Origin: JAJDNH01 sp964552395
GTDB lineage: Bacteria > Acidobacteriota > Thermoanaerobaculia > Thermoanaerobaculales > Sulfomarinibacteraceae
Direction of reading: 5' to 3'
Length of the DNA stretch: 64,000 nucleotides
NCBI GenBank assembly: GCA_964552395.1
Contig: CAZKGM010000002.1
Location: 62,001 to 126,000 of the forward strand
Position 1 is the stretch's first letter; each line of letters starts with the position of its first letter. The translations under genes were made by a program, and so were the position numbers. Shown piece by piece: positions 24,742 through 33,942 of this stretch. The notes below the pieces were generated by a model that saw only the letters and a list, made by a program, of their open reading frames with translations, searched no databases and was not told where the DNA came from.

Positions 24742-26516
24742 CAGAAGTCAGCATCCCACCCGACCTGATTCAGCGTCTCGACGAGGTGCTGGCGCTTCCG
24801 GACCCGCTGGCCGCCCGTAGCGAACTGCAAAGAGAGCGGCAGAAGCTGGCGCACGGCAAGCTCAACGTAGTGGTCGTGGGGCGGTTCAAGCGAGGCAAGT
24901 CGACACTTCTCAATGCCCTCATTGGCCGGCCGGTACTGCCCATGGGCGTTGTCCCGGTAACGGCGCTGGTCACTCTCGTGCGGCCTGGAACCAAGGATGC
25001 TGCCTGGGTGGAGTTCACCGACGGTCACCGCGAAGAGATCGGGCTGTCACGTCTGGAGGACTACGTCAGCGAAGCAGGAAACCCGGAGAACACCAGGCGT
25101 GTCGCCCGCGTCGAGGTTGAGCTTCCCTCCCTCGCCGAGCTGGGCCCACTCGTATTGGCCGACACGCCGGGCTCGGGGTCGGTGTTTCGGCACAACACAG
25201 AGGCCCTGGCGAGGTGGCTCGGCCACATCGACGCCGCGGTGTACGTCGTGTCGACGGATCCACCGATGGGGGAGGCCGACTGCGAGCTCCTTGCTGAGGT
25301 TGCAGCAACTGCCGGGGACGTACTGGTGGCCCTCAACAAGAGCGATCGGCTGCGCCCCGGGGAGCTCGAGGACTCCCTCGTCTACACACGCCATGCGGTC
25401 GAGAGAACGTTGGGTACGGAGGTTCCGGTCGTTCCGTGCTCGGCCCGACGCGCCCTCGAGAGGGAGGGGGCCGACACCGGTGTCCAGGAAGTCGCTCGGT
25501 GGGTGAGGAACCTCGCCGCCGGTCGTGGGCAGCTGGTACTGGCGCGCGCGGTGGCACGGCGGGCGGCACGCGCCCTCGCCCAGGAGACGGCGCTGGTCCG
25601 TATGGAGCGTGCGGCTGCTGAGAGCTCCGTCAGCGAGCTCGAAGACTGCCTTCGCGACCTCGAGGTCGTTCGAGGAGAGCTGAGCCATCGTGTCCGTGAG
25701 GTCGGAGCTGCGTTCGATTCCGGTTGTGGGGATCTCTTGCGAGAGTTTGACGAGGCTGCCCGGCTGCAGCAGCCATCCTTGGTCGAAAGCGTCCGGAGTG
25801 GGGTCCGGCGAGCATCAGCCGAGCTTTCCGCTGCCGGTGCCGGTATGCTCCTGTTTCTTCGAGATCTCGAAGGGCGACGCGACCAGATCGTGCGCCAGGA
25901 GTTGGAGCCTTTTCAGCGCGTGCGCGAAGAGGGAGTGATCCGAGGCTTCGCCGATCTGACCCAACGTGCGCTGCAGCGTGTAAACGAGCTGGTCGACGAT
26001 GCCTTCGAACGCGCCGCACGCCGATTCGGCGTCGAGGTGAGCCGCTTCGATGTGTACGAGGGTTTCAACATGGAGTCGCGGCTTGAGTATCGGGTCGGCC
26101 TGCCCAAGGTGAACCTGGATTACATCGTCGATGGGTTTCTGCTGTTGCTGCCGCCACCGCTGGGTCGGCGGCTTGTGACCGCGCGTCACTTGCGGCAGCT
26201 ACCGGAGGCACTCGGGCGCCAGCTGGGTCTGATCCGTGGAGATCTCCATGAGCGGGTCACCGAGAGCGCCTTCTCGTTCAAGGGCGAGCTCGGACGCCGA
26301 ATCGCGAAAGCTCTCGAGCAGCTCCTGACCGCAGTCGAACGGGGCAGCGCTCTCAGCTCCTTGGACCGGTCCCAGCTGGCGGCCCGTCTCGCTGCTCTCG
26401 ACGCACGTTGTGCGCTCCTGGAGGCGGCTCTGACCTCGTGCAGTAGGCATGCAGGGCCGGCTGCAGCGCCCCTCGCCCCGCTCAGCCATACCGAGTCTCG
26501 ACGTAGTCCTCAATGA
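24738..26516 (+). CDS. Bacterial dynamin-like GTPase
   Basis: 592 residues. Dynamin-superfamily GTPases remodel membranes. G1 is VVVGRFKRGKSTLLNAL (residues about 46-62), G2 a threonine in VPVTALVTLV, G3 DTPGSGSV, and G4 LNKSD. The C-terminal 350 residues are mainly helical, with a hydrophobic patch YIVDGFLLLLPPPLG near residue 470 that could be a membrane paddle. The start overlaps the stop of a preceding mini-ORF. The last 35 bp overlap the convergent ispG gene. Confidence 0.85.
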   Translation: MTEVSIPPDLIQRLDEVLALPDPLAARSELQRERQKLAHGKLNVVVVGRFKRGKSTLLNALIGRPVLPMGVVPVTALVTLVRPGTKDAAWVEFTDGHREEIGLSRLEDYVSEAGNPENTRRVARVEVELPSLAELGPLVLADTPGSGSVFRHNTEALARWLGHIDAAVYVVSTDPPMGEADCELLAEVAATAGDVLVALNKSDRLRPGELEDSLVYTRHAVERTLGTEVPVVPCSARRALEREGADTGVQEVARWVRNLAAGRGQLVLARAVARRAARALAQETALVRMERAAAESSVSELEDCLRDLEVVRGELSHRVREVGAAFDSGCGDLLREFDEAARLQQPSLVESVRSGVRRASAELSAAGAGMLLFLRDLEGRRDQIVRQELEPFQRVREEGVIRGFADLTQRALQRVNELVDDAFERAARRFGVEVSRFDVYEGFNMESRLEYRVGLPKVNLDYIVDGFLLLLPPPLGRRLVTARHLRQLPEALGRQLGLIRGDLHERVTESAFSFKGELGRRIAKALEQLLTAVERGSALSSLDRSQLAARLAALDARCALLEAALTSCSRHAGPAAAPLAPLSHTESRRSPQ

Positions 26517-27702
26517 TGCGGATGAAGCTGGCGGCCAGCTCGTCGTAGTTGCCCTTGAGGGTGGTGAAGGGGCGACCGTCTACGAACACTGGGCAGCTGG
26601 GCTCCTCACCGGTCCCCGGCAGACTGATTCCGATGTTCGCGGCCTTCGACTCGCCCGGCCCGTTGACGATACACCCCATCACGGCCAGCTTCAGCTCCTC
26701 CACGCCCTGGTAGTGCTCTCGCCACTGCGGCATTTTCTCCTTGACGTGGAGCTCGATGCGCTGCGCCAGCTCCTGGAACGTCGTGCTGGTAGTGCGGCCG
26801 CAGCCGGGACAGGCGGTAACGCTCGGCGCAAAAGACCGCAGACCCAGCGCCTGAAGTAGCTCGCACGCTGCGTAGACCTCCTCGCGACGGTCCCCACCTG
26901 GTCGTGGCGTGAGTGAGATTCGAATGGTGTCCCCGATACCTTCCGTCAGAAGCACCCCCATGGCCGATGCCGACCAAACAAGCCCCTTGGTGCCCATGCC
27001 GGCCTCCGTGAGGCCGAGATGGAGAGGTTGCCGCGTTCGGCCGGAAAGCTCGCGGTAGACGGCGATGAGGGCGGTAGGGTTCGAGACCTTGCAGGAGATG
27101 ATGACCGCATCCTCGCCCAGGCCGTGCTCCAGAGCCTGGTCGGTCGACTCGAGTGCGGACAGCACCATGCACTCGTTGATGATCTCCTCGGGGTTCCTGC
27201 CGAGATCCCGGTCGGTGTTCTCCTGCATCTTGCGCATTACCAGCTCCTGGTTGAGGGAGCCGCCGTTGACACCGATGCGGACCGGCTTTCCGTTGTCTCG
27301 GGCCACCGCGCAAATGGTGGCGAAGTTGTCATCACGTCGGTTGCCCGTCCCCACGTTGCCCGGGTTAATGCGGTACTTGTCGAGAGCCCGGGCGCAGTCG
27401 GGAAAGCGGGCGAGAAGAACGTGGCCGTTGTAGTGGAAATCACCGATGACAGGTGCGCTCACACCGGCGTCGCGCACCCGGTGGACGACCTCGCCGACCG
27501 CTGCCGCCGCTTCAGGCGTGTTGACGGTGATTCGGACCATCTCGGAGCCCGCGTTCGCTAGCTCGAGGATCTGTCGCGCGGTTCCGGCGGCATCGGCGGT
27601 GTCGGTGTTGGTCATCGACTGCACCACGATCGGCGCGGCACCTCCAACCCGCAGCTCTCCCACCTTGACGCTGACCGTTTCCCGTCTCGTCACCAAGCTC
27701 AT
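26482..27702 (-). CDS. ispG: 4-hydroxy-3-methylbut-2-enyl diphosphate synthase IspG
   Basis: 406 residues. IspG is the penultimate MEP-pathway enzyme, converting MEcPP to HMBPP with a 4Fe-4S cluster. N-terminal VGGAAPIVVQSMTNTDTADA is the TIM-barrel start; the cluster cysteines are in VTACPGCGRTT and GCIVNGPGES, with the conserved glutamate following. ATG 27702 has a strong AGGAGGT site and a TATGAT -10 at 27784-27779. Isoprenoid supply relates to the polyprenol-dependent glycosylation genes nearby, though they are on the other strand. Confidence 0.96.
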   Translation of the reverse strand: MSLVTRRETVSVKVGELRVGGAAPIVVQSMTNTDTADAAGTARQILELANAGSEMVRITVNTPEAAAAVGEVVHRVRDAGVSAPVIGDFHYNGHVLLARFPDCARALDKYRINPGNVGTGNRRDDNFATICAVARDNGKPVRIGVNGGSLNQELVMRKMQENTDRDLGRNPEEIINECMVLSALESTDQALEHGLGEDAVIISCKVSNPTALIAVYRELSGRTRQPLHLGLTEAGMGTKGLVWSASAMGVLLTEGIGDTIRISLTPRPGGDRREEVYAACELLQALGLRSFAPSVTACPGCGRTTSTTFQELAQRIELHVKEKMPQWREHYQGVEELKLAVMGCIVNGPGESKAANIGISLPGTGEEPSCPVFVDGRPFTTLKGNYDELAASFIRIIEDYVETRYG

Positions 27703-27778
27703 CTGTCCAGCACCTCCTACTGCTCCAATTCCATCTCAGTCAACAGCCAGTGATCCCGTTCCATGCCGATCCTGGTCG

Positions 27779-27784
27779 ATCATA
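27779..27784 (-). promoter_or_regulatory. -10 element of ispG
   Basis: Minus-strand TATGAT preceded by GG, giving a leader of about 70 nt that carries the AGGAGGT ribosome site. Confidence 0.45.
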
Positions 27785-27835
27785 CCTTTGTCGGCGAGCT
27801 CCGAGGCCCAACACGGGCTGGAACGGCGGCTGTAC

Positions 27836-27841
27836 TACACT
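27836..27841 (+). promoter_or_regulatory. Leaderless-type -10 element before a 37-codon ORF
   Basis: TACACT followed by CGCCGG and then GTG 27848. The spacing is identical to that of the leaderless genes in this window. Confidence 0.4.
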
Positions 27842-27847
27842 CGCCGG

Positions 27848-27961
27848 GTGAACCTACCGGGTAACAGTGCGCCTGCGTCGCGGCTGAGACGGCGACGCGC
27901 ATCGCCAGGCTTGAAGGCTGCAGGTGCGGCTGGGGGAAGGGGTAATGGCGCTCCTGGGTGA
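27848..27961 (+). CDS. 37-codon leader ORF candidate upstream of the LpdD-like gene
   Basis: GTG 27848 to TGA 27961, beginning VNLPGNSAPASRLRRRRASPG and rich in R, A and G. It lies 6 nt after TACACT and overlaps the LpdD-like start (27945) by 17 bp in another frame. Its composition is not protein-like beyond a basic patch, so it may be a leader or coupling peptide, or chance. Confidence 0.25.
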   Translation: MNLPGNSAPASRLRRRRASPGLKAAGAAGGRGNGAPG

Positions 27962-28385
27962 GCCTGGGGTCCGGGTCGAGGTCGCGGATGGACCTCACAG
28001 GCTGGAAGCCTGGGCCCGGGTCGTGGGAAACGACCTCGTTGTGGTTGTCGCCGGAGGCAATGCTCCGCACGTCGGATGCGTGGTTCTGGCTCAGGCCCGG
28101 CCTTCAACGGCCGATCCAATGCGCACGTCGGTCAGCTCCTCGGTTCTGACCATTCCCCCGCACAAGGAGGAGCCCGTGGCCCGGGCCATCGCCGAACGCC
28201 TCGCGCGGGAGCAGGGAGGGGTTGTCGTGGTGTCCGCAGGCATCCATGAGGACCGGTTGGGCGCGGCGGGCGCCGCGGCCTATCTGCGGCTGGCCGCCAG
28301 CCTCGGCGAGCGGCTCGCTCGGGTGATTGGTGAACGATCATCGAGGCGCCGGTCCCCCGCGGAACCCGAGCCGGGAGTCATGTAG
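27945..28385 (+). CDS. LpdD-like (UbiD-associated subunit D/prenyl-flavin chaperone-like) protein
   Basis: 146 residues from ATG 27945 (GGGGAAGGGG upstream; GTG 27924 is an alternative). The pattern GGNAPHVGCVVLAQARPS, then TSSVLTIPPHKEEPVARAIAERLARE and VVVVSAGIHEDRL, matches my recollection of the LpdD/subunit-D family that accompanies UbiD-type decarboxylases. No UbiD or UbiX gene is in the window, so it is a solitary copy here. An R/P-rich tail of about 20 residues is extra. Function is by family only. Confidence 0.7.
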   Translation: MALLGEPGVRVEVADGPHRLEAWARVVGNDLVVVVAGGNAPHVGCVVLAQARPSTADPMRTSVSSSVLTIPPHKEEPVARAIAERLAREQGGVVVVSAGIHEDRLGAAGAAAYLRLAASLGERLARVIGERSSRRRSPAEPEPGVM

Positions 28386-28446
28386 GGCGCACCAGGCGCG
28401 GGCGCCTGGATCGACTTATCCCAGCTCCAGCGGGCGTACGAGTCGG

Positions 28447-28452
28447 TACAAT
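28447..28452 (+). promoter_or_regulatory. -10 element of the DUF2298 gene
   Basis: TACAAT preceded by GG. ATG 28463 is 10 nt downstream, giving a leader of only about 4 nt and no room for a Shine-Dalgarno site. Confidence 0.5.
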
Positions 28453-28462
28453 GCTCCGGTAG

Positions 28463-30547
28463 ATGACTGGGGTTCTGTTCTACCTGGCGGTGCTGGTCGC
28501 CGGTTTGGCCGGGTATGCGGGTCTGATCCGTTTGGGGGTCGCCGACCGCAGCGCCTGGGCCTATGGCAGGGCCGCCGGTCTGGTCGCGGTGGCTCTGCCT
28601 GCTTGGTGGAGCGGAGCAGTCGGGCTGGCGGGCTGGCGTTGGTTCGGAGCGGTCCTCCTTCTGTTGGGTGGAGCCGCCGGAGCCGTGACGGTCTGGCGCC
28701 GCAGAAGCGCGTGGCGCGACATCGTGGCGGCCGAGGCCGTGTTTCTGGTCGGCTTCATCGGCGTGCTGCTGCTGCGGTTGGATCATCCCGACATCCGCGG
28801 CACGGAGAAGCCGATGGACCTCGGCATTCTCGCGACCCTGCTGCGTACACGCAGCTTCCCTCCGCCGGACATGTGGTTAGCCGGCTCGACCCTGCCGTAC
28901 TACTACTGGGGTGCCCTGGTGTGGACCGTTCCTCTTGCCGTGAGCCAGGTGCCTCTCGAGGTCGGCTACAACCTCGTTGTGGCACTCCTCGGCGGCCTGG
29001 TCGCGGCAGCCGTCTGGGCACTGACATCTCAGCTGACGGATCGACGCGGCGGCCCCTTGCTCGCCGCCTTCCTGGCCGTGTTCGCCGGGACCCCGGACGG
29101 TCTGCGTCAGATCTTGGCCGGGAGGTCCCTGTTGGGGCTTGACTACTGGGGCTCGTCGAGGCAGGTCCCAAACACCATTACCGAGTTCCCTCTGTTCACC
29201 TTCTGGCTCGGCGATCTCCATCCCCACCTGATCTCGCTGCCGCTGGCCCTGCTGACGGTGTTCCTAGCGTTTCAAGCGGGGAGGAAGGGCCTTCGGCCGG
29301 CAATCCTGATCGCCGTCGCCGCCTCCTTTGGAGTTACTTGGGCGGCAAACCCGTGGGCGATGCCACCGACGCTTGCAGCCGTCGCTCTGATGCTGGTGGC
29401 AGGGGACGGCCGTTGGCGGTGGCCGGTCGGGAAGGGTTTCATGCGCTGGCTGTCTGTCGTTCCGGTGGTAGTCGGCGGCTGGCTCCTGACGGCGCCATTC
29501 CAGCTCGCCTTCCATCCCCCGTTTCATGGGATCGGCTTGGTGCATGCCTGGACGACCGTCCCCGAGGTCTTGCTGTACGGAGGCCCGCTGATCGTCGCGG
29601 CGTGGATCGTTGCCGTCAGGATCGCCGCCGATCTCGGGGGCGACCGGATCGAACGGCGACAGACCCTCGGATCCGCCGCGCTGGCGGTGGGCGTACTGCT
29701 GGCAGCCATAACCGGGAAGGCTGTCCTGGCACTTCTGGCCGTCTGCCTGGTCTTCATCGTGATTGGAGGCGTCCGCGGGGACGTCCGACAGGACCGCCCG
29801 GCCCTACTGCTCGCAGCTCTGGGTGTGTTCCTGTTTCTGGTCCCGGAGCTCATTTATGTGCGTGATCCGTACGGGGAGCAGCTCCACCGGATGAACACGG
29901 TCTTCAAGTCGTACTTTCAGGGGTGGATCTTCCTGGCTATCGCGGTGCCAGCATTGCTCGGGGGAATGAGGATGGGGCGCTGGAAACGGGTAGCGCTGGT
30001 TTCTGCCCTGGTCTTGCCAATGATCCCCCACCTGGCGGGGATGGCATCGGCACCGCTCCTCCACCGCCCGCTGGGGCTGGACGGGCTCCGGTGGATGACG
30101 TCCGGCGATCGGGAGATCGTTCGTTTTCTGCGTCACCAGCCGCCGGGGGCGGTGCTGGCGGAGGCCGTTGGTCACGCCTACTCGGATTACGCCCGGCTGT
30201 CCGCTGCGTCGGGGGTGCCGGCCGTGCTTGGATGGGCGAACCACGAGCTCGTGTGGCGAGGGCCGGAGATCGGACCGGAGCTCGACCGCCGGCGACAGCT
30301 CGTCGACGAGATCTTCACATCCGGAAAGTCGGAGACGGCTGCTGCGGCAGCTCGGAAGGCTGGAGCCACGCTGATCGCGGTCGGCTCGATGGAACACAGA
30401 ACTTACGCCGATGCAGGACTTCTGGCGGCCGAAAAGGCCGGCAAGGTTGTCTTTCGGAAAGGCCCGGCCGAGGTTGTTGCCGTGGAACACACGGTACCAG
30501 CGGGTCCGGCACTTCGGGAGCAGGAGCATCCCAAGAATGGCAGATGA
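28463..30547 (+). CDS. DUF2298 (Chlor_Arch_YYY) polytopic membrane protein
   Basis: 694 residues, about a dozen TM helices. Family signatures are visible: RGTEKPMDLGIL, LPYYYWGALVW and NTITEFPLFTFWLGDLHPHLISLPL. These proteins resemble GT-C glycosyltransferases and often sit beside Agl23-like proteins, as here. They probably use polyprenyl-phosphate-linked sugars, with the acidic and histidine loop residues facing outward. The C-terminal soluble part includes MEHRTYADAGLLAAEKAGKVVF. The stop overlaps the next gene by 11 bp. The exact reaction is unknown. Confidence 0.8.
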   Translation: MTGVLFYLAVLVAGLAGYAGLIRLGVADRSAWAYGRAAGLVAVALPAWWSGAVGLAGWRWFGAVLLLLGGAAGAVTVWRRRSAWRDIVAAEAVFLVGFIGVLLLRLDHPDIRGTEKPMDLGILATLLRTRSFPPPDMWLAGSTLPYYYWGALVWTVPLAVSQVPLEVGYNLVVALLGGLVAAAVWALTSQLTDRRGGPLLAAFLAVFAGTPDGLRQILAGRSLLGLDYWGSSRQVPNTITEFPLFTFWLGDLHPHLISLPLALLTVFLAFQAGRKGLRPAILIAVAASFGVTWAANPWAMPPTLAAVALMLVAGDGRWRWPVGKGFMRWLSVVPVVVGGWLLTAPFQLAFHPPFHGIGLVHAWTTVPEVLLYGGPLIVAAWIVAVRIAADLGGDRIERRQTLGSAALAVGVLLAAITGKAVLALLAVCLVFIVIGGVRGDVRQDRPALLLAALGVFLFLVPELIYVRDPYGEQLHRMNTVFKSYFQGWIFLAIAVPALLGGMRMGRWKRVALVSALVLPMIPHLAGMASAPLLHRPLGLDGLRWMTSGDREIVRFLRHQPPGAVLAEAVGHAYSDYARLSAASGVPAVLGWANHELVWRGPEIGPELDRRRQLVDEIFTSGKSETAAAAARKAGATLIAVGSMEHRTYADAGLLAAEKAGKVVFRKGPAEVVAVEHTVPAGPALREQEHPKNGR

Positions 30548-32960
30548 GAGAAGCCAGTCGCCAGGATCGTTCGCAGCAGAGCCTGATCGGCGACGCCTCC
30601 GCCAACGCCGTTGGCTGGCCTGGGGAGCGCTGGTGGCGCTGTCGCTTTCTCTCCACCTCTGGGCGCTGGATGCTCGCTCGTTCCACCACGACGAGTCCAT
30701 TCATGCACGCCTCTCGTACGACCTCCTCCACGAAGGCGTCTACCGGTACGATCCTACCTATCATGGCCCTCTGCTGTACTACCTGACAGCGGCTACCTTC
30801 GCCGTCGCGGGAGACAGTAACTTCACGGCCCGTCTTCCGATCGCGCTGGCGGGAGTCCTGATGCTGTGGGTCGCGTGGACTTTGCGGCGGCCGTTCGGAG
30901 ACCGGGCCGCATGGTGGACAGGTCTACTGTTCACGATCTCGCCGATCATGCTGTTCTACGGCCGCTTCCTACGCATGGATATGCTCGAGATGGTGACCGC
31001 ATCGGCCGCCTTGGCCGCCTGGTACCGAGTTCTCCGTGGCTCTCGAACGGCCTGGCTCTGGTTGGGTCTGTGGACTGCGCTCGCTTTCGCGACCAAGGAG
31101 AACGCGTATGTCACGGCAGCACTGGTTGGCGTTGCTGGAGGTGCGGTCGCCCTCACCTCCGGACCCTGGACGTCAGTGAAGGCAAGCTGGACCTGGGCGC
31201 GACGGGAGTGGCTCGGTCTGGCTGCGGCGTTGGCCGTCTTCGTTCTGGTAACCATCCCCCTGTACACGGTCGGTTTCAGCCATCCCCAGGACTGGGCGTT
31301 TCCGGTCAAGGCAATCTCTTACTGGTGGCATCAGCACAGTATCCACCGGGTCAGCGGCCCCTGCTGGTACCACCTCCCTCGGCTCGCCCAGTACGAGTTC
31401 CTGGCCATTGGAGCGGCCCTGGTTTGGATCGTGCGCCGCATCCGTAAGCTGAAGCGGATAGAGATCTTCCTCATCGTCTTCGCGGTCGCCTCTGTCGGGA
31501 CCTACTGCTACCTCGGGGAGAAGACGCCGTGGCTTGCCGTTCACCAGGTATGGGCCTTCGTTCCGCTGGCGGGGGCACAGCTGGCCAGGACCTTTGGAAA
31601 GCGGGGCCGTTGGTGGAGCCGGGGCGTGGCCGGAGCGGCGCTCCTTGCGACGGTTGCAGCTTCACTCTGCGCCAGCTTCGTGCTCGATGAGATCACGCCC
31701 GCCCGCGACCGGGTCGAGTCTCTCATCTTCGTCCAGACCTGCCCTGAGGTGAAGCAGGTCGCTGCGGACGGCCTTGCAGTCGCCGCAGCACAGAAGAGTG
31801 GACTCGTTGCAGCCGTGTCCGGAGAGGCCTCCTGGCCTCTGATGTGGTACTGGCGCCGGCTCCAGATCTGGTGGGGGACGCCTTCGCAGGGCAGCAGGCC
31901 GCCGATCGTGATCTGCGACCCCGGCCGGGAGGCGGAAGTACGGAAGGCTGTCGGCCCCGGTTACTCGAGGCGGCGGATTCCCCTCCGCGCCTGGTGGCTG
32001 ATGTACCAGGAGGTCCCGACCGCCAAGGAGGTGCTGCGGTACCTCTTGACTCGCAAGCCTTGGGGAGACCTCGGTTCCACCGATGTCGTCGTCCTCAGGC
32101 GGGAAAAGGGAGGTACGAAACCTCAGATCGAGGTCGAGCTGCCAAGATCGCTCGCAAGCTCCCTGCGGGTGGTTCGTGCCACCGTCGTCGGCTCCGGATG
32201 GTTAGGTGAACCTCGGGGGCTGTCCCTGCAAGGGAAGCGCCTCGCGATCGCAGACGCAGCGCTGGGCCGTCTTTTCGTGAGCTCGGATGCAGGCGTCCTC
32301 CGAGAGGTTCCGGTCCAGACGCCGCTCAACCAGCCGGAAGCGCTCGCCTGGGCCGGCCTCAACGCGCTCTACGTGGCCGACACGTGGAACCACCGAGTAC
32401 TTCGGGTCGACGTCGGCGACGGGACGTTCACTACATTTCCGACGCCGAAGGGAGGGTGGTACGGACCGAGGAGCGTAGCGGTGGCGCCGGACGGATGGGT
32501 GGCGGTCACCGACACCGGCAACAAGCGGGTTGTTCTCTACGACCCGGCGAGCGGGGGACTGTCGGCGATCGGGGGAGAGGGATCCGCCCCCGGCAAGTTC
32601 GTGGAACCGGGGGGAATCGCCTGGCTCGACAGCTCTTCGTTCGTCGTCTGCGACACCGGCAACCGGCGGGTTCAGGCCCTGGATCGAACGGGGAGAGTGA
32701 GGTCGGTGGTGTCGCTCCCCGACGCTTGGAGTGACTTCTACTCCCGGCCCCAGATCGCGGTCATTGCGCCGGACGAGTGGATCGCCACCGATACCCCCGG
32801 CCAAGCCCTCTGGCACTATCACAACGGCAAGGTCACGCGCATCGATCTCGGTGGAGCCGGCATCCGGCCGACAGGAATCGCGTGGGACCCCGCGAGCCGG
32901 AGGTTGGCCGTCGGTGATCTGTCGGGTAAGGTGTGGGTGATGGAGGTCAGCCGTGTCTGA
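30537..32960 (+). CDS. Agl23-like GT-C membrane protein fused to a C-terminal NHL-type beta-propeller
   Basis: 807 residues from ATG 30537. The N-terminal half matches the flippase-activity-associated Agl23-like family: ARSFHHDESIHARLSY, GVYRYDPTYHGPLLYYLTA and a dozen TM helices to about residue 400. Residues about 530-805 form an NHL-like propeller with repeated D-x-x-N-x-R units: VADTWNHRVLRVD, VTDTGNKRVVLYD, VCDTGNRRVQALD. The frame is open to 30411, but 30537 preserves the normal N-terminus. The propeller would lie outside the membrane. The stop overlaps the GT2 start by 8 bp. Confidence 0.8.
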   Translation: MADERSQSPGSFAAEPDRRRLRQRRWLAWGALVALSLSLHLWALDARSFHHDESIHARLSYDLLHEGVYRYDPTYHGPLLYYLTAATFAVAGDSNFTARLPIALAGVLMLWVAWTLRRPFGDRAAWWTGLLFTISPIMLFYGRFLRMDMLEMVTASAALAAWYRVLRGSRTAWLWLGLWTALAFATKENAYVTAALVGVAGGAVALTSGPWTSVKASWTWARREWLGLAAALAVFVLVTIPLYTVGFSHPQDWAFPVKAISYWWHQHSIHRVSGPCWYHLPRLAQYEFLAIGAALVWIVRRIRKLKRIEIFLIVFAVASVGTYCYLGEKTPWLAVHQVWAFVPLAGAQLARTFGKRGRWWSRGVAGAALLATVAASLCASFVLDEITPARDRVESLIFVQTCPEVKQVAADGLAVAAAQKSGLVAAVSGEASWPLMWYWRRLQIWWGTPSQGSRPPIVICDPGREAEVRKAVGPGYSRRRIPLRAWWLMYQEVPTAKEVLRYLLTRKPWGDLGSTDVVVLRREKGGTKPQIEVELPRSLASSLRVVRATVVGSGWLGEPRGLSLQGKRLAIADAALGRLFVSSDAGVLREVPVQTPLNQPEALAWAGLNALYVADTWNHRVLRVDVGDGTFTTFPTPKGGWYGPRSVAVAPDGWVAVTDTGNKRVVLYDPASGGLSAIGGEGSAPGKFVEPGGIAWLDSSSFVVCDTGNRRVQALDRTGRVRSVVSLPDAWSDFYSRPQIAVIAPDEWIATDTPGQALWHYHNGKVTRIDLGGAGIRPTGIAWDPASRRLAVGDLSGKVWVMEVSRV

Positions 32961-33921
32961 AGGTCCGGAGCTCACGGTTGTGGTCCCTGCCTTCAACGAG
33001 GAGGAGAGCATCCGCCCAATGTACAAGCGCCTGACTGCGGCGCTCGATGAGGTCGTGCACGGCTTCGAGATCGTATTCGTCGACGACGGATCGCGTGACG
33101 CCACCTGGGAGATCATCTCGGAAGTGGCAGAGGAGGACCCTCGCGTGCGGGGGATCCGCTTTGCCCGCAACTTCGGCCATCAGGCTGCGCTGACCGCCGG
33201 TGTGGATGCCGCGCGCGGCACCGCGGTGGTGATCATCGATGCCGATCTCCAGGACCCGCCCGAGGTTGTTCCCGAGCTAGTGGCACGATGGCGTGAAGGC
33301 TACGAGGTCGTGTACGCACAGCGCGAGGAGCGGGAGGGCGAAACCTGGTTCAAGCGCACGACGGCGGCGCTGTTTTACCGCCTGTTGCGCGCAATCACGA
33401 ACGTGGACATCCCGGTCGACACCGGTGACTTCCGTCTCATGGGACCACGCGTCGTCGAGGCCTTCCGGGCTCTGCCCGAGCGTAACCGGTTCATTCGTGG
33501 GCTCGTGAGCTGGCTCGGGTTCCCACAAGCGGCCGTCAGCTATCGGCGCCAGGCGCGGCTCGCGGGAGAGACTAAGTACCCCCTCAAGAAAATGGTCCGC
33601 TTTGCCCTCGACGGCATCACCTCGTTCTCGTTCTTTCCCCTGCGTCTCGCGACCTGGACGGGCTTCGCCGTGTCCGCTCTGGCATTCATCTACATCGCCG
33701 TCGTCATACTGCTGAAAGCGCTGGGGATCAACTGGCCCGGCTACACATCGATCATGGCCTCGATTCTCTTCATCGGTGGTGTGCAGCTGATCATGATCGG
33801 CATTCTCGGCGAGTACCTGGGCCGGGTCTTCGATGAGGTCAAGAAGAGGCCCCTGTACCTGGTCCGGGAGTCCACCGACGGCAGCACGACGGTGGTGCCA
33901 CCTTCTCGGCCGGGGGCATGA
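32953..33921 (+). CDS. Family 2 glycosyltransferase (GtrB/DPM-like, membrane-anchored)
   Basis: 322 residues. Transfers a sugar from a nucleotide donor to polyprenyl phosphate. VVVPAFNEEESIRP, IVFVDDGSRDATWEI and IIDADLQDPPEVVPEL hold the nucleotide- and metal-binding aspartates. Two C-terminal TM helices (about residues 230-290) and the KYPLKKMVRFALDGITSFSFFPLRLA region are typical of the GtrB/ArnC branch. GTG 32953 overlaps the end of the Agl23-like gene. It would supply the lipid-linked sugar used by the two upstream GT-C-like proteins. Confidence 0.9.
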   Translation: MSEGPELTVVVPAFNEEESIRPMYKRLTAALDEVVHGFEIVFVDDGSRDATWEIISEVAEEDPRVRGIRFARNFGHQAALTAGVDAARGTAVVIIDADLQDPPEVVPELVARWREGYEVVYAQREEREGETWFKRTTAALFYRLLRAITNVDIPVDTGDFRLMGPRVVEAFRALPERNRFIRGLVSWLGFPQAAVSYRRQARLAGETKYPLKKMVRFALDGITSFSFFPLRLATWTGFAVSALAFIYIAVVILLKALGINWPGYTSIMASILFIGGVQLIMIGILGEYLGRVFDEVKKRPLYLVRESTDGSTTVVPPSRPGA

Positions 33922-33942
33922 CCGGGCGGGAAGGGCCGTGCG

